Source: Chlorella sorokiniana (lineage: Eukaryota; Chlorophyta; Trebouxiophyceae; Chlorellales; Chlorellaceae). From it: a stretch of 64,000 bases of DNA. The stretch is taken from the NCBI GenBank assembly GCA_025917655.1, contig CP084618.1, forward strand, positions 992,001 through 1,056,000, given 5' to 3'. The notes beneath the pieces are model-generated. The model was not told the DNA's origin. It saw nothing but the letters and a program-made list of their open reading frames with translations, and did not search any database. The translations under genes were made by a program, and so were the position numbers. Positions 1 through 11,600 of the stretch are shown here, in pieces. The number at the start of each line of letters is the position of its first letter. Positions within the stretch are counted from its first letter, which is position 1.

Positions 1-2677
1 CACCGCACCTCCACCCCCCCCGCGCGCAGAACCACATTGCTGACATGGACGCCAAGCGCGCGCAGCAGCCCGACTGGGCCACGGTGCGGTACATGATCGC
101 CTCCATCCAGTACGCTGGGCGCATCACTGACGACTACGACCGCCTGCTCATGGTGCGTGTGTGTGTATGTGTGTGTGTGTGTGTGTGCGTATGTGTGTGT
201 GTGTGTGAGGGAGCGGGGGGGGCATGTGTGCATGGCTGGTGGATGGGTGCACTGTGCAACGTTGCTTTGGTGGGTGGGTGTGCTTGTGTGGCAATGGTGT
301 GGTGGTGACAAGGGGGCGGCAAGGGGAGCGGGTTGGCGCTGCGTTCCGCCGCCTCTGCGTCCGGGCAGCAGCTTGCCAGGCCGTCGGCCGGAGCCTGGGT
401 GGCTGCCGACGGGCGGCGCTCGCCGCACCGTTGCGCCACGTACGGCATTGCGTCGACCAACTGAGCACGTCCTGCTCCCCTCCCACCCCCTCTCCTGATT
501 TCCTGCAGGAAACCTACGCCGAGAAGTTTTACTCCTCCGAAGCCCTGGTTAAGGGGCGGAGCTGTTCGGGACGAGCGCAGCGGGGCAGTGTATGCGGTGC
601 CGGACGGCACCGAGGTGGAGGCGTTCAGGGCCGCGGTGGAGGATCTGCCCCCAGGACAGCCCCGAGCTCTTTGGCCTCCACTCCAATGCTGATCTCACCT
701 TCAGGCGCCTGCAGGCGAGCCGGCTCATTGCGAGTGTGTGTGCTTGGTGGTGGTGTTCGTGTGTGTGTTTTGGGCGGGGGCGGGGGATGCCCGGCGGAAC
801 AGGTGCGTATGAAGCGAGGGATGGAGCAGGCAGCACGGCCAGCGCCAGAGCTGGGCATGAGCCCTTCCCTCCCGCTGGCACCCTTCCTCCCCTCGCTGAC
901 CCCTCCCGGGTTTTGGCCCTCCGCGTGTGCCCCCTCTGAGCATGTGCGGCCCCGCTGCGTGCCCGCCGCGACCCCCTGCAGGTCCAGGAGGGGCTGCAGC
1001 TGATCCAGGACACGCAGCCCAAGGCGGGCGGCGGCGGCGGCGGCGCCGCCAGGGAGGAGGTCGTGGACGGGCTGTGCGAAGACCTTCTGAGCAGGGTGGG
1101 CGGCGGCAAAGGCGCACGGCTGGCTGGCTGCCTGCTGTGCGATGCTGTTGTAGGGCGTGCGTGCGTGGGGTGTGGTGCGCAGGCTGCCACCTCCAATGGT
1201 GCGGGGAAGAAAGGCAAAGAAGCGCCCCTGATTAAGGGCAGCAGTGCGGAGCGGGAGCCCTGGCCCCCCTCTTCCCGCCCCACTTGTGCCTCCTGATCTC
1301 CTGCCTTGCACCCACGCCTCACCTCGACAAACGCCGCATGCGCCCGCGCGCAGATGCCGCCGCCCTTTGCGCCCGAACCCACCAAGGAGCGTCTGAAGAA
1401 GCTGCAGCCGCAGGCGCCCCTCACCATCCACTTGCGCCAGGAGATCGACAGGTGCGGCCCCCTGCCTCGTTTACCTTGGTTGTAATCTCCAGCAGCGCAA
1501 AGCAAAAAAAAAAAGGACAATGCTCTGCGCCTGTCTGAGGCTCGCCGCCTCTCGCTCTCACCCCGAGACGCCACGCCCCTGCGGGGCACACCCACAGCCG
1601 CCTTGCCTCCTGAGGCTTCACTCTTGCCCGCACCGTCCTTGCCACGCCTCCAAAGTCCTGGCCCCCTCCTGCTCACCCGCCGCCCTTCCCTGACCGCATC
1701 CCCCCCAATGACGAGGCAGGCTCAACGTGGTAATTGCGCTGGTGTCCTCCACCCTGGCCGACCTGCGCCTGGCCATCGCCGGCACCATCGCCCTCTCCAC
1801 TGACCTGGCAGAGGCGCTGGATGCACTTGCCGCCGCGCGCGTGCCCCGCCGCTGGGGCCGTGTGTCTTGGGAGGCATCCGGGCGGGGGCCTGGTTCTCGG
1901 GGCTGCTGGCGCGGCACGACCAGCTGGCGCGGTGGCTGACGGGCGGCCGCCCCAAGTCCTACTGGATGGGCGGCTTCTTCAACCCCCAGGGCTTCATCAC
2001 GGCGGGTATGTGGGGGCGGGCGGCGTTTGCGGGAACAACCTTCCGTGTTCAGGGAGAGACGCTGTCATCGGTTGTATTGGTTGTGGAGGAGCAGCGCACA
2101 GATACTGCCTGCTTCCTGCTGTGCCTCCGCACTGCCATCCTCCCTTCCTCCTGCACACTGCCCATACTGCCGCCGCTTGAGTTTCCCCTGAACAGCCTCC
2201 CCCACACCCACCCACCCTCTTTGCCCCCCCTGCACACACACACACTTTTTGTCCCCCCCCTTCCTTTTCGTCCCGTGCAGTGAAGCAGGAGGTGGCGCGC
2301 CGCAACAAGTGGCCCCTGGACGCCGTCGTGCTTTCCTCCGAGGTGACCAAGTGGGCCGACGAGGGCGCGGTGCGGGCGCCCCCGACGACGGCGTGCTGGT
2401 CCACGGCCTCTTCCTGGACGGCGCCGCTTGGAGCCTGAAGGAGGGGCGGCTGGCGGAGCAGGAGCGCGGGGTGCTGCACGCGCCGCTGCCCGTGCTGCAC
2501 CTCACCGCGGTGCAGGCCAAGGACCGCAAGCGGCTGGGCGTGTTTGACGCGCCCTGCTACACGGGCAAGCGCCGCACGGCGGCGCGATACGTCGACGCCC
2601 TGATGCTGCGCACAGACCAGCCGACCAGCAAGTGGGTGCTGCGCGGCGCCGCCGTGCTCTGCTCCCTCGCCGACTGA
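1..2677 (+). CDS. dynein heavy chain, axonemal outer-arm type, C-terminal part (5' end outside window)
   Basis: Motor subunit of axonemal dynein; this is the last part of the motor, from AAA6 to the C-terminal domain. Exons read: up to 152, 509-714, 982-1095, 1354-1451, 1720-2005, 2281-2677. Seen: '[20 protein letters not shown]' with 'ETYAEKFY' in the next exon, '[14 protein letters not shown]', 'LIQDTQPK', '[16 protein letters not shown]', '[15 protein letters not shown]', '[14 protein letters not shown]' and the ending '[14 protein letters not shown]' then stop. These are conserved landmarks of axonemal heavy chains; the ending resembles the gamma/DNAH5-8 outer-arm class. The intron after 714 needs a GC donor. 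Frame changes are needed near 555, 650, 1870 and 2384, each in conserved sequence, so they are probably sequencing errors. Family call is firm; the exact isoform is inference. Confidence 0.93.
154..207. repeat. (GT)n microsatellite directly after a 5' splice site
   Basis: Interrupted GT tract beginning at the donor of the first dynein intron (donor at 153). On the transcript it is a UG-rich tract at the 5' end of the intron. Confidence 0.9.
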
Positions 2678-3278
2678 GCCGCGGTACGATGCGGAGCGGC
2701 GGTACAGCACTGAGCAGCGGGGTTGCCGCTTGCGGGCTGTGGCAGCGGACGTAGGTGCCAGCTGCGGCCGCGGCAGGCAGCGACTGAGGCTGCGGCAGGC
2801 TGCGGCTCCCAGCCGGGCAGCAGCAGCGCCTGAGCAGCACCGCGAATCAGCCGGTGGACAGCGCTAGCTGGCGCGGCGTTCTCGATCCTCTGGCTCTGTT
2901 GTGACTCGATGCTGTGATGGAAGGGAGGTGCTGCTGCTGGCCAGCAAGCGAGGAAGGAAAAGGGCTGGCCGTGCGAATCAAGGGTGGGAGCATGCGCATG
3001 GGCTTCACCCCGTGTCATCGAGGAATTGTTGCGAGTGTGCAGTCACAGGGAGGAAAAATCAAACCTCAGATCAGTGCATGCCGGCAGCAGCAGGGCCATG
3101 CAAGGCCTGCATGGATCCAGCCGGAAAGCGGCCTGACAATGCGGCGCCCGGCTGGCCCGGCAGGCCAATCCAGCCACATGCCCAGCGACATCCACCGCTT
3201 GCAGCAGCTTTGCCCCAGGGCTCTCCCGCACTGCGATTGTGTGCACTCGCCCCACCTTTTCCGCATGTGGGCCTCCCC
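2678..3278. other. intergenic, dynein 3' UTR and promoter of next gene
   Basis: No ORF here is supported by splice logic or a known family. It should hold the dynein 3' UTR and the 5' UTR/promoter of the secreted protein gene. No TATA box or clear TGTAA polyadenylation signal was seen. Confidence 0.5.
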
Positions 3279-4915
3279 ATGGCATCCAAGGCTGGCTGGC
3301 TGCTTGCAGCCCTCTGCGCTGCTCTGCTGGGTGGCGCTGCAGCCCAGGCCACCGGCTCTGAGGGTCAGGTGCGGCAGGCGTGGCCGAAAAAGCTCTCTGG
3401 CGCGTTGCGGGCAGCACAGGCGCTGTGCAGTTGAGGGGAGAGTAGCACACCGCCGCCGCGCCGTGCCGCCCCGCCCGGCAACGCTTGGCTGGCCCAAGAA
3501 GGGACCCATGCCGCCCCCAGAGCAACCCCGGCTCTTTGTCTCTTGAAACTGCGAGCCTGCCGTCTGTCAAAGGCTGGGGCATCAGGTCCAGCGCTGCCCT
3601 GCCTTCTACCACCCAAGCTGTTGTCATCGTCTGCTGGCGCCGACGTGCAGGGCGGCGCCAGCGGGCCGCCTGCTGCCGAGGGCATCTGGTGGGGCAGCTC
3701 CGTGGGTGCCCCCACGCTGAGGCTCAACACACCCAATGCCTTTGTCGCCGTGTACTTCGACTTCCGCGGGCAGCTCGTTGTGGAGTTTGGTGAGCCGCCG
3801 CCCCGCCTCGAACGCGCGCAAACCGCGGCTGCTCCGTCTGGTGCCCGGCGCAGCAGCAGCCCCTGCCCATGCGCTAACGCGCCGCCCTCGCCCTCGCCCT
3901 TGCCTGGGCGCCCTGTGCAGGCAACTACACCTTCTTTGAGTGCGATGAAAGCGAGTTTGGGCCGGGTGAGGCGCCGCCAGGGCCCGCTGGTGTGTGTGGG
4001 CCCTGGATCGCTTCACAATCGGGAGGAAATTGGGAGGAAAGGAGCGCATCATACATCCAATGGGGCAAACAGGGATGGCGAGGCGGCCCAAGGGTGCGGC
4101 ACCCATCCAGCCCGCCCGCCTGCTGCCTGCAGGCGGCTACAAGGCAATGACCAGGGGGCGGCGGGTGCCGTTCCAAGGTGCCCCCTCCGCCAACGACGTC
4201 GATCTGGTGAGCCGGCCTTATCGCGAAACGTGCTGGTAGCCCTGCTCATGGTTTGCTTGCTGAGCATCAGCCCCGGCCGAGGCAACCAAAAAAAGTGCAA
4301 GGGCAGCGATGTCGCCACAACTCAGCGCCCTCCGAGCCTGCTCATCGGCTGTCCCCCGACTGGCGGCAGCAGGCTGCGGCGCCGCACGCTACGGAGACTG
4401 CGCCGAGCCAGAGCAGCGCGGTCTCCCGTGCAGCGCAGCCCGGCCCCCTGCCTGCGCTCCCACCCTGTCGCCCTTGCTGTCCACACGCTGCGCAGCTGCA
4501 ATGCGAGGTGGGCAGGGTTGATCTGTCAGCTGGCACCTGGAGCGTGGTCAGCGACCCCAACAGCTGCCTGACCAGCCTGGCGGGCGCCACCAACCTCTCC
4601 CGCATCCCGCCGGGCGCGGGCGCCTTGGCCGGCGCTACGCGAGCCGCGGGCAGTGCGGGGGCTCGTGAGGGCGCCGAGCAGCCGGGGCCAGCTGGCAGCG
4701 GCAGAGTAGAGCACCTCACGCAAGAAGGGGAGGCCTGGTGCCGGTGCGGCGGCCGACTGGGGAGGTCAGCGGGCACCCCTTCCGACACGCTGCTGCCGTT
4801 GATCACTTCAAGCCTGCACAGGCCAGCCTGCCTTCTGAGCGTTGCAGCATGCAGGCAACAGCTGTTTAAAGAAGCTTTCCGTGTGTCCCAGTTTGACGCA
4901 ACCATCAACAGATAG
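3279..4915 (+). CDS. small secreted protein of unknown function
   Basis: I do not recognise the family. Five exons (3279-3368, 3651-3789, 3921-3965, 4133-4206, 4496-4915) join in one frame with no repair, giving about 256 residues. The start ATG opens a textbook signal peptide ('MASKAGWLLAALCAALLGG' then 'AAAQA', cleavage likely near residue 25). The mature part contains 'EGIWWGSSVGAPTLRLN', 'FVAVYFDFRGQLVVEF', 'NYTFFECDESEFGPG' and 'GTWSVVSDPNSCLTSLAGA'. The alternating hydrophobic/polar pattern suggests a small beta-rich secreted or wall/lumen protein. All introns have GT-AG ends. The last ~60 residues are compositionally different, so the true end could be earlier. Function unknown. Confidence 0.6.
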
Positions 4916-5238
4916 CTCATGCCGCTGCGAGCAGGCCTGCCCAGGCAGCGGCGGAACCGGCAGCGGCGGAACAGCTTGAACCAGCCCGCTGCCTGTCCTG
5001 ATTATGCGCCGCTTTTGCCTCGCGACGCCCTTCAGTCGGTGCCAAGCCGCTTTTTTTTTTTGCAAATGTGAGCGGCAGGCCAGCATACCCTGTCGCAGCG
5101 CGAAGTTCGCCGTGATGACTGGGAAGCTCGAGCTTCTCATGCACTGCTGCCAACGTCGGCCCCATGCGGCGCCGGCGCTGTGGCTACGCTTCGCATCCCC
5201 AGAGGCTCCCTTCGCTTCGCATCACCGGCACCTGGAAG
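4916..5238. other. short convergent intergenic space
   Basis: Lies between two genes transcribed toward each other, so it must hold both 3' UTRs. A T10 run sits near 5051-5060. Nothing else identifiable. Confidence 0.5.
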
Positions 5239-6583
5239 CTAGCAGTTCTCGTCCTGCCACTTGAGCTCCTCCTCGGTCATGGGCCGCATCCAGGTGCTGC
5301 CGTCGTTGTCCCCCGCCTTGCGCCACGGCTCCCTGCTGTGCAGCCGTGCACCCTGTGGGTTGAGAGGAGGTGGAAAAGAAGTGGAAGCTTCAAATTGGTG
5401 CTTTGTTTTGCGTGTGATGGGTGGTGGCCGTGAGTGGGTGTCTGTTGGGGGGGGGGGGGGCCGGCTGGGGAGGGGGCTGCAATGATCTCTCCTCGGGCTC
5501 GCCCCACTCTCATCAGGCCCCCATCCTCTCGCCCCCGCCCAAACACCCCTTTTTCTCGCAGCCACTCTCACCTGCGCCGTCTCGTAAGGCGCGGGGGGCG
5601 GCGGGAACCAGTCCTTGGGGGGTACAGCTTGGACAGCGAGGTCCACGCCTTGAGCAGGTGCCGCCCGGCTTGGCTGCGGGTGTTTTGGGGGGGGGGTAAG
5701 GCAGGGCGGAGGGGGCGGGCGCATCACAATCCTTTTCCTTGCCAAACCCTCGCTCAAGCCACCGACACGAGCGATCGGCAGGGCCCTCCCTCAGGGCCGG
5801 TGGGGGCAGGCGCGGGCGCGCCTCAGCCTTGTGCGAGCAGCACGCCTCCCACCCTCTGCCGCGGCGCTCCATGCTGGAGATGCTGACGGCTGTCGGCTCC
5901 GGCAGCCCTCGCATGGCCAGCCGCTCGATGGCTCGCAGGCTCCCCCACACCCCGCTGCTGCCGTCGTGCCATCCCTTCCCCTCGCACTGCTGCACCGCAC
6001 GACCCCAAGCCCCCCCCCCCCACCCCTCCCCTGCAACACACCGATGCTGGGTCCGTTGTACAGGAAGACGGGCTTCTTGGGCACATGCGCATGCTTGTCC
6101 ACCAGGCGCTTCAGCTCCTGCCGGTACTCGCCGGGCTGGGGGGGGGGGGGAGGGGGCGGAAACGCAGCTTTAACATGCGAGAGGGGGTGGGGAGGAGGGG
6201 CGGTGCTCCCTCGTGGCACCCCCGCCGCCGCAGTTGCCCCGGTCCCGCAGCCCAGCCTACAGGCAGCACCAGCGGCTGCCGCGGAGAACTGCATTGCCCA
6301 GCTCTGTTGCAGTTTCTTGGGCGCAGACCCGCCGCCGCCGTCCTCCAGGCGGCCCCTCCCCAAAAAACACACACACACACACACACACACACCTCCCACA
6401 GGTATCCCTTCTCCACGGCCACGTCCAGGTAGGACAGCGGGGGGTGGTTTGGGGCCGTCATGGGCAGCCAGGCCTGGCCGTGCACGGTGTTGGTGTCGGG
6501 GTCGGGGAGGGGAAGGAGAGGATGGCTGGGTCGGCGCCCTGCTGCAGCAGATACTCAAACAGCTGGGGGGGGCACAGAGGGAC

Positions 6584-6638
<55 letters not shown>

Positions 6639-7889
6639 TGGAGGTGGGGTGATTTTGTGGGTGGGGCAGGGGGCGGGCAGGCAAAGGATACGTCTAGACA
6701 TGGGGGCTGTGTGCTGGAGGGAAGCCTCTGGGAGGCGAGCGGGCACACGTTGGGCGGCGGCCGCTCAGGCTGCGAGCCCAGCCTGATCGGCCCTCAGCGA
6801 GCTGGAGCACCAAGCGGGTTTCTTCCCGCTACGCATGCATGGCCGCCCGCTGCGCCCCAGCAGCAGCGCGCCCCCTGCAGCGCTCCCCTCCCGGCAGGCC
6901 CCGCTGGCATGGCTCGCCTGCAGGTGCGGCGCGTTCTTGTAGTGCGCCACCCGCGCGCAGCGCAGCAGCGGCGTCCAGCCCCGCCCCGGTCTATCTGGTT
7001 GACGGGCACGCCGCGCTGCTCAATCTGCAGTCACAAAAAGAGAAGCACGGTTCCAGGCTTGAAGGTGGCATGCTTGCCCTGCGGCATCAACCGCGCAACT
7101 GCGCGTGACGCCTGGAAGCGGCGCGGCATGTCGGTGGCAGTGTAGTTCCCCAACCCGTGCCGAGTGAAGGGAGGCAGTGCAGGCAGGCGATGGGCGACCC
7201 GGCGACATTCCGGCAACAGACACTCGACACGTTCCCTTGCGTCGCGCAGCAGCCAAAAGAAGGGAATTCTTTGCTGCCTGCCCGCCGTGCTGCCTGCTCG
7301 CTGTGCTGCCATGCCAGCCCACCAGGAAGCGAGCCACCTCCAGCTGGCCGTGATCGCACGCGATGTGCAGGCAGCCCCCGCGCCCGGTCCATTGTGGGAA
7401 AGTACCACAGCAGGCAGTGCGGCTCGATCTCCCGCCGCCATCGCTCCAGGTGGCCCAGCCGCAGCGCATCCACGTACTGGGAAGGGAGGGAGGGGCGGTG
7501 CGCGCCTCTGAACAGAGTGGGCTGTTCCGAAGGAAAGGAGCGGCCGCCTGTGGGGACGGGCAGCGGCAGGCGGCCCTCCCCCTTCCCGCAAGCTCGTACC
7601 TCGAAAAAGGTGTACTTGCAGGTCGGAGGCTCCCCGTACTCAATCCCCGGCCACGTGTAGCCGTTGATGGCCTGCAGCCAGGGTGCCGCCACGGCCGGCG
7701 CTGCCGCGTCAGCAGGGGCCGGGGGAGGCGAGAGAAGATGGAGGGGCAGAGCGGCGGCGGCAGGCTCGCTGGCTGCAGCGGGCGATCCGCGGCGTGCACC
7801 TTTCGCAACCCGTCTTCCTCCAGAACCTCGAACTCGACCTCGTCGTCGGAGTCGGGCTCGCTGGGCAGCGGCCAGCTGAGCGTGGACAT
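5239..7889 (-). CDS. ankyrin-repeat protein
   Basis: Read right to left. The chosen ATG at 7889 begins 'MSTLSWPLPSEPDSDDEVEF', an acidic N-terminus. Next comes a Trp/Tyr-rich exon ('INGYTWPGIEYGEPPTCKY') followed by ankyrin-type helices: 'YVDALRLGHLERW', 'GGCLHIACDHGQLEVARFLV', 'VNQIDR' with 'GWTPLLRCARVAHYKN', 'LFEYLLQQGADPAIL', and 'APNHPPLSYLDVAVEKGY'. After the repeats are 'ELKRLVDKHAHVPKKPVFLY', 'IERLAMRGLPEPTAVSISS', 'VPPKDWFPPPPAPYETA' and the end 'MTEEELKWQDENC'. At least eight exons. Introns carry the two long (AC)/(GT) tracts at 6366 and 6585. Ankyrin repeats are protein-binding modules; no catalytic domain is visible, so the partner and role are unknown. Frame changes are needed near 7400 and 6980. 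Confidence 0.75.
6366..6392. repeat. (AC)n microsatellite at a donor of the minus-strand ankyrin gene
   Basis: On the transcribed strand this reads (GU)n and lies immediately after the exon ending in 'VEKGYLWE', i.e. next to a 5' splice site. Confidence 0.9.
6585..6637. repeat. (GT)n microsatellite upstream of an acceptor of the minus-strand ankyrin gene
   Basis: About 26 GT units. On the transcript it reads (CA)n and ends about 20 nt before the acceptor of the 'LFEYLLQQGADPAIL' exon. Confidence 0.9.
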
Positions 7890-8656
7890 GGCGTCGTTGA
7901 CGGCGATCCCCGGAACGTCAAACCGACATCGAGCAGTATGCACAGGTGTTTCACGGAGCTTGCAGCCTGGAGAGGCCCGCCCTGCCCCTCTCGGAGGGTG
8001 CTGCTGCCACCCTGGCGCCATCGCGCGCAGCGCAGCCAAATGTTGCTGCGGAGCCAGCAGCGGTTCACCTTGCTGCAAGGCGAGATTCTGAAGCAGGTTG
8101 TATGAATGGGCGCGTTAATCTCATGCTGCTCAGACCGGCAGCCGTTGACTGGCAGCAGCGCACTCGCATCAGAGGCGGGTCTGGAGACCCGCAGGCGGCG
8201 TCACACCTGCACTGCTGCCGCCGCTGGTAGGATGCCAGAGCTGATGACGCCGTCCGTCTCACTGCACAACAACACCAATTGTATGAAGGTTGTCCAGGAA
8301 ATGTTGGCGGGCATAGCACGGCTGCAGCATGAAGGTGGCAAGGAAGCTCCACGTAAGACACGCAGGCGCCAACAAAGCGGCGGTGGGAAGGGGAGGCGGA
8401 GGCACGAGGGCGCGGCAACTGATCGTGCCTGCTGTCTCTATCCTTAATCTAACCTGCAGCTGCACGTCCGGTAGCAGGCTTCCTGTGCAAATACCGGTCT
8501 CGTTTGCCAGTCCTGGGCTTGCGCTGCTGCATGCAGCCCACCCTGATGCTTTGATCACGCATATTGCGGTGATAGGCGCCCGGGGACATAGTCCGTGCAG
8601 GCAGCGAAGAACCCCTCAGCAACCCGCACCTTACAGCGCTCGCCCAGTCGGCAACC
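7890..8656. promoter_or_regulatory. divergent promoter region between ankyrin gene and GPAT9
   Basis: The two start codons face away from each other across about 767 bp, so both promoters and 5' UTRs lie here. No TATA box or other defined element could be recognised. The assignment rests on gene orientation only. Confidence 0.5.
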
Positions 8657-11600
8657 ATGCCAGGCGTCAGTTTTGAGAAGGCCCCGCCGGCTCCGTCGCT
8701 TCAACGCACCGGCAGCCAGGGGTTCGGCTCCGGCCTGCGCAGGTGCGCTGCGGCGGCGGCAGCAGGCAGGCCTGGCGGCAGCCCTACGCCCGGTGCAACG
8801 CATATGCACACGCGCTTGTATGTCAAACCCTGATGGATGCAGTTTGAAGAACAAGGCCTTCAGCAGGGCAGAGCTGGCCACGTTTGGGGCAGAGCAGGAG
8901 GTGGGCCCGCCGCCGCCGCTCCTGCCGCCTCCGCGCCTCCCCAGCCCGCTTCCAGCGCGCGCCCTGCCAGCCGTTCTGGGCTGGCGCTTGCGCCAGGCTC
9001 CAGCGTATCTGCGCCTCTGTCGGTCTGCAGGCGCAGCACGATGGCGGCGCTGACATGCGTCAGGAGGTGGAGGAGGCGATGATGTGGGGAGAGCAACGGC
9101 ACTCTGCAGCCTCCCACGGCCTCATGTGCGTCTGGGCCCATCCCGCAGCGATTCATTCTCTGTTTTCCGTCTTCTTTTTGCCCACTCACGACAGGGTGCG
9201 TGGAAAGGCTGCCGCTGCATTTGCCAACCCCCGCGGCCCCCCCCCCCCCCCCCCCGGGTGTTGCCGCTGCAGGCGTGACGTGCTGGACATTTCGTCCCCA
9301 CTGAATGATGCCGCCGCTGCCCTGGTGGACGATTCCTTCCTGCGCTGCTTCAAGACGGCGGTGGAGGTGAGGGGGTGGGTGGGCGAGTGGGTGTGGGGGG
9401 ACGGGGGTGGCGGCGAGGGGGAGGGCGCTGCTAAGGGCGACACCAGATTGGGAGCAGGCGGGCGTTCTGGTTCTGGATAGGCGGGGTGGCGGTGCGGGGG
9501 CTGCCAGGATTCACGTGCCCATTGGGCTCCCGGAAGCACGTGCCCCTGCCTGCCTGGCACCGCCTGCGGCAGCCCCACCTGTGACACCACACGGTACCGC
9601 TCCTACGTGGCACCCACCTGTACCGCGCAGGACCCCTGGAACTGGAACCTGTACCTCTTCCCGCTGTGGGCGCTGGGCGTGGCCGTGCGAAACCTTGTCC
9701 TCTTCCCCTTGCGGTACAGCGCCGCTGCACACTGTACTGCTTGCTTGTTCCCATCCCCATCTTATCGCCGTGCTCCTGCTCTGGAGCCTGGCTGGTTGGG
9801 GCTGCCGGCTGGGCTGGAAAGCCGAAGGGCGGCCGCCCACGCCTGGCGCTCCGGAGCCTCCCCACCTCCGAACTGCCCCTCACCCTCGCTTCATCGTACG
9901 TGCAGGCTGCTCATCCTGCTGCTGGGCGGCGCCTTCTTCGCGCTCGGCTTTGCCGTGGTCGGCCTCGTGCTGCAGGTGAGGCCCGCCGGTAGCAGCGGCG
10001 GTTGGGAGGCGGGCGGGCTCAGAGGCTCACCGAACGGGAGGGCGCCTGCTGCGTAGGCCTAGGGCCCGCCCGCTCGTCGAGGCCGCCTGTTCATTCAAAG
10101 TTGGGCGGGCTCTTGCACCGTGGCCAGCCCTCTTCCCCATCCCATGCCGACGCCCTGCCGCTCCCCTGCACCCTCGAGGCACGGCCCTCTGCCCCGGAGC
10201 TCCACTGTCCCCCACCCGCCAGCCCCCACCCCACACCTACACCCACCCCCCACATCCCGCCCCCCCACACACCCTCGCACACCCATCCCTCACCCCCCCA
10301 AGCGCCCCACCCCACACCCACACCCACACCCTCGCACACCCATCCCTCACCCCCCCCCCCCCACACACACGCACCCCCCGCGCCGCCGCCGCTGCAGTGC
10401 CAGCCGGAGCGGCGGAAGCAGGCCGAGCGCTGGCTGATCCAGTTCCTGTGCCAGGTCTTCATCATCTCCTGGACGGGTCAGTGGGGGTGTGCCGCCCTCG
10501 CCCCCGCCGCTCCGCCGCGCCCCGTGCATGCACGCTTGTGTGACCAGAAGGCTCATGCAGCCATGCGCACAGACCTCCACTACCCCAGCCGCCCCTTTCT
10601 TGCCCCCCTCCTCGGAACGATCCGCAGGCGTGATCAAGTACCACGGGCCCCGCCCGTGCCCGCCCCGGCCGCGTGTGGGTGGCCAACCACACGAGCATGA
10701 TAGACTACGCGGTGCTGTGCGCCTACTCGCCCTTCGCGGGTGTGTGGGTGTGTGTTTTGAGTGGGGGTCGCTGTGGGCGGGTGGGTGGATGAGGAGGGGT
10801 TGTCAACGCGCCTGCGTAATGAGTGGCTTTGCTGCCTGCCAGCAAACCCGTGCCCCTCCACCACCCCCACTACCACACACCATCCAGCAACCATCACCCC
10901 ATACACACACCCACACACCCACATTTCCCCCTGCAGCAATCATGCAGCTGCACCCCGGCTGGGTGGGCGTGCTGCAGCGCCGCTACCTCAACGCGCTGGG
11001 CTGCCTCTGGTTCAATCGAACCCAGGTGCGCCCGGGCGGCGGCACTGCGAACAAGCTGGGGGCTGCGCTGCTGGTGCAGGGCGCGGCGGGCCGCCGCCCC
11101 CGCCACGCGTGCATCAGCAGCGTCGATCCACAGCGGCGAGGAGCGGCACGCAGCGAGGCGCCCCGCACAGCCAGCCTTTGCCCCGGACCAGGGCTGTCGC
11201 GGGGGGTGTGTCCCGGCGGCTGCCCAGGCTGTGTGTGGCGGCAGCCTTCCGCTCGCGCCGCTGCCGCCCCCGCACCTCCCTTGCACAGGCTTCGTTCAAA
11301 TAACCCGTAGTGTTGTTGGAGTAAGTATCTGTGGTGCCCCACCGCCTCCCTGCCTGCCTCCGACTTATCGCAGGCCAAGGACCGCACGCTGGTGGCGCAG
11401 CGCATGAAAGACCACGTGCACAATCCGGGTGCGGGCGCTGCCCTGGACCCAGGCTGGAACCTGGGCAGCGTCGCTGCCCTGCTGCGCTTGCTAGCAACCG
11501 CTGCCCTGCTGCGCTGTGCTGCACTGGCAGCTGCCTGCGCCACCCTGCGTCTGTGCCATGCCACCGCCGCCGCGGGCGTCCTGCTCGGCTGTGGCCCGCT

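Noticed and set aside
549-1676. 375-codon minus-strand ORF opposite the dynein exons
   Set aside because: The + strand clearly codes conserved dynein sequence; this is a GC-driven antisense shadow.
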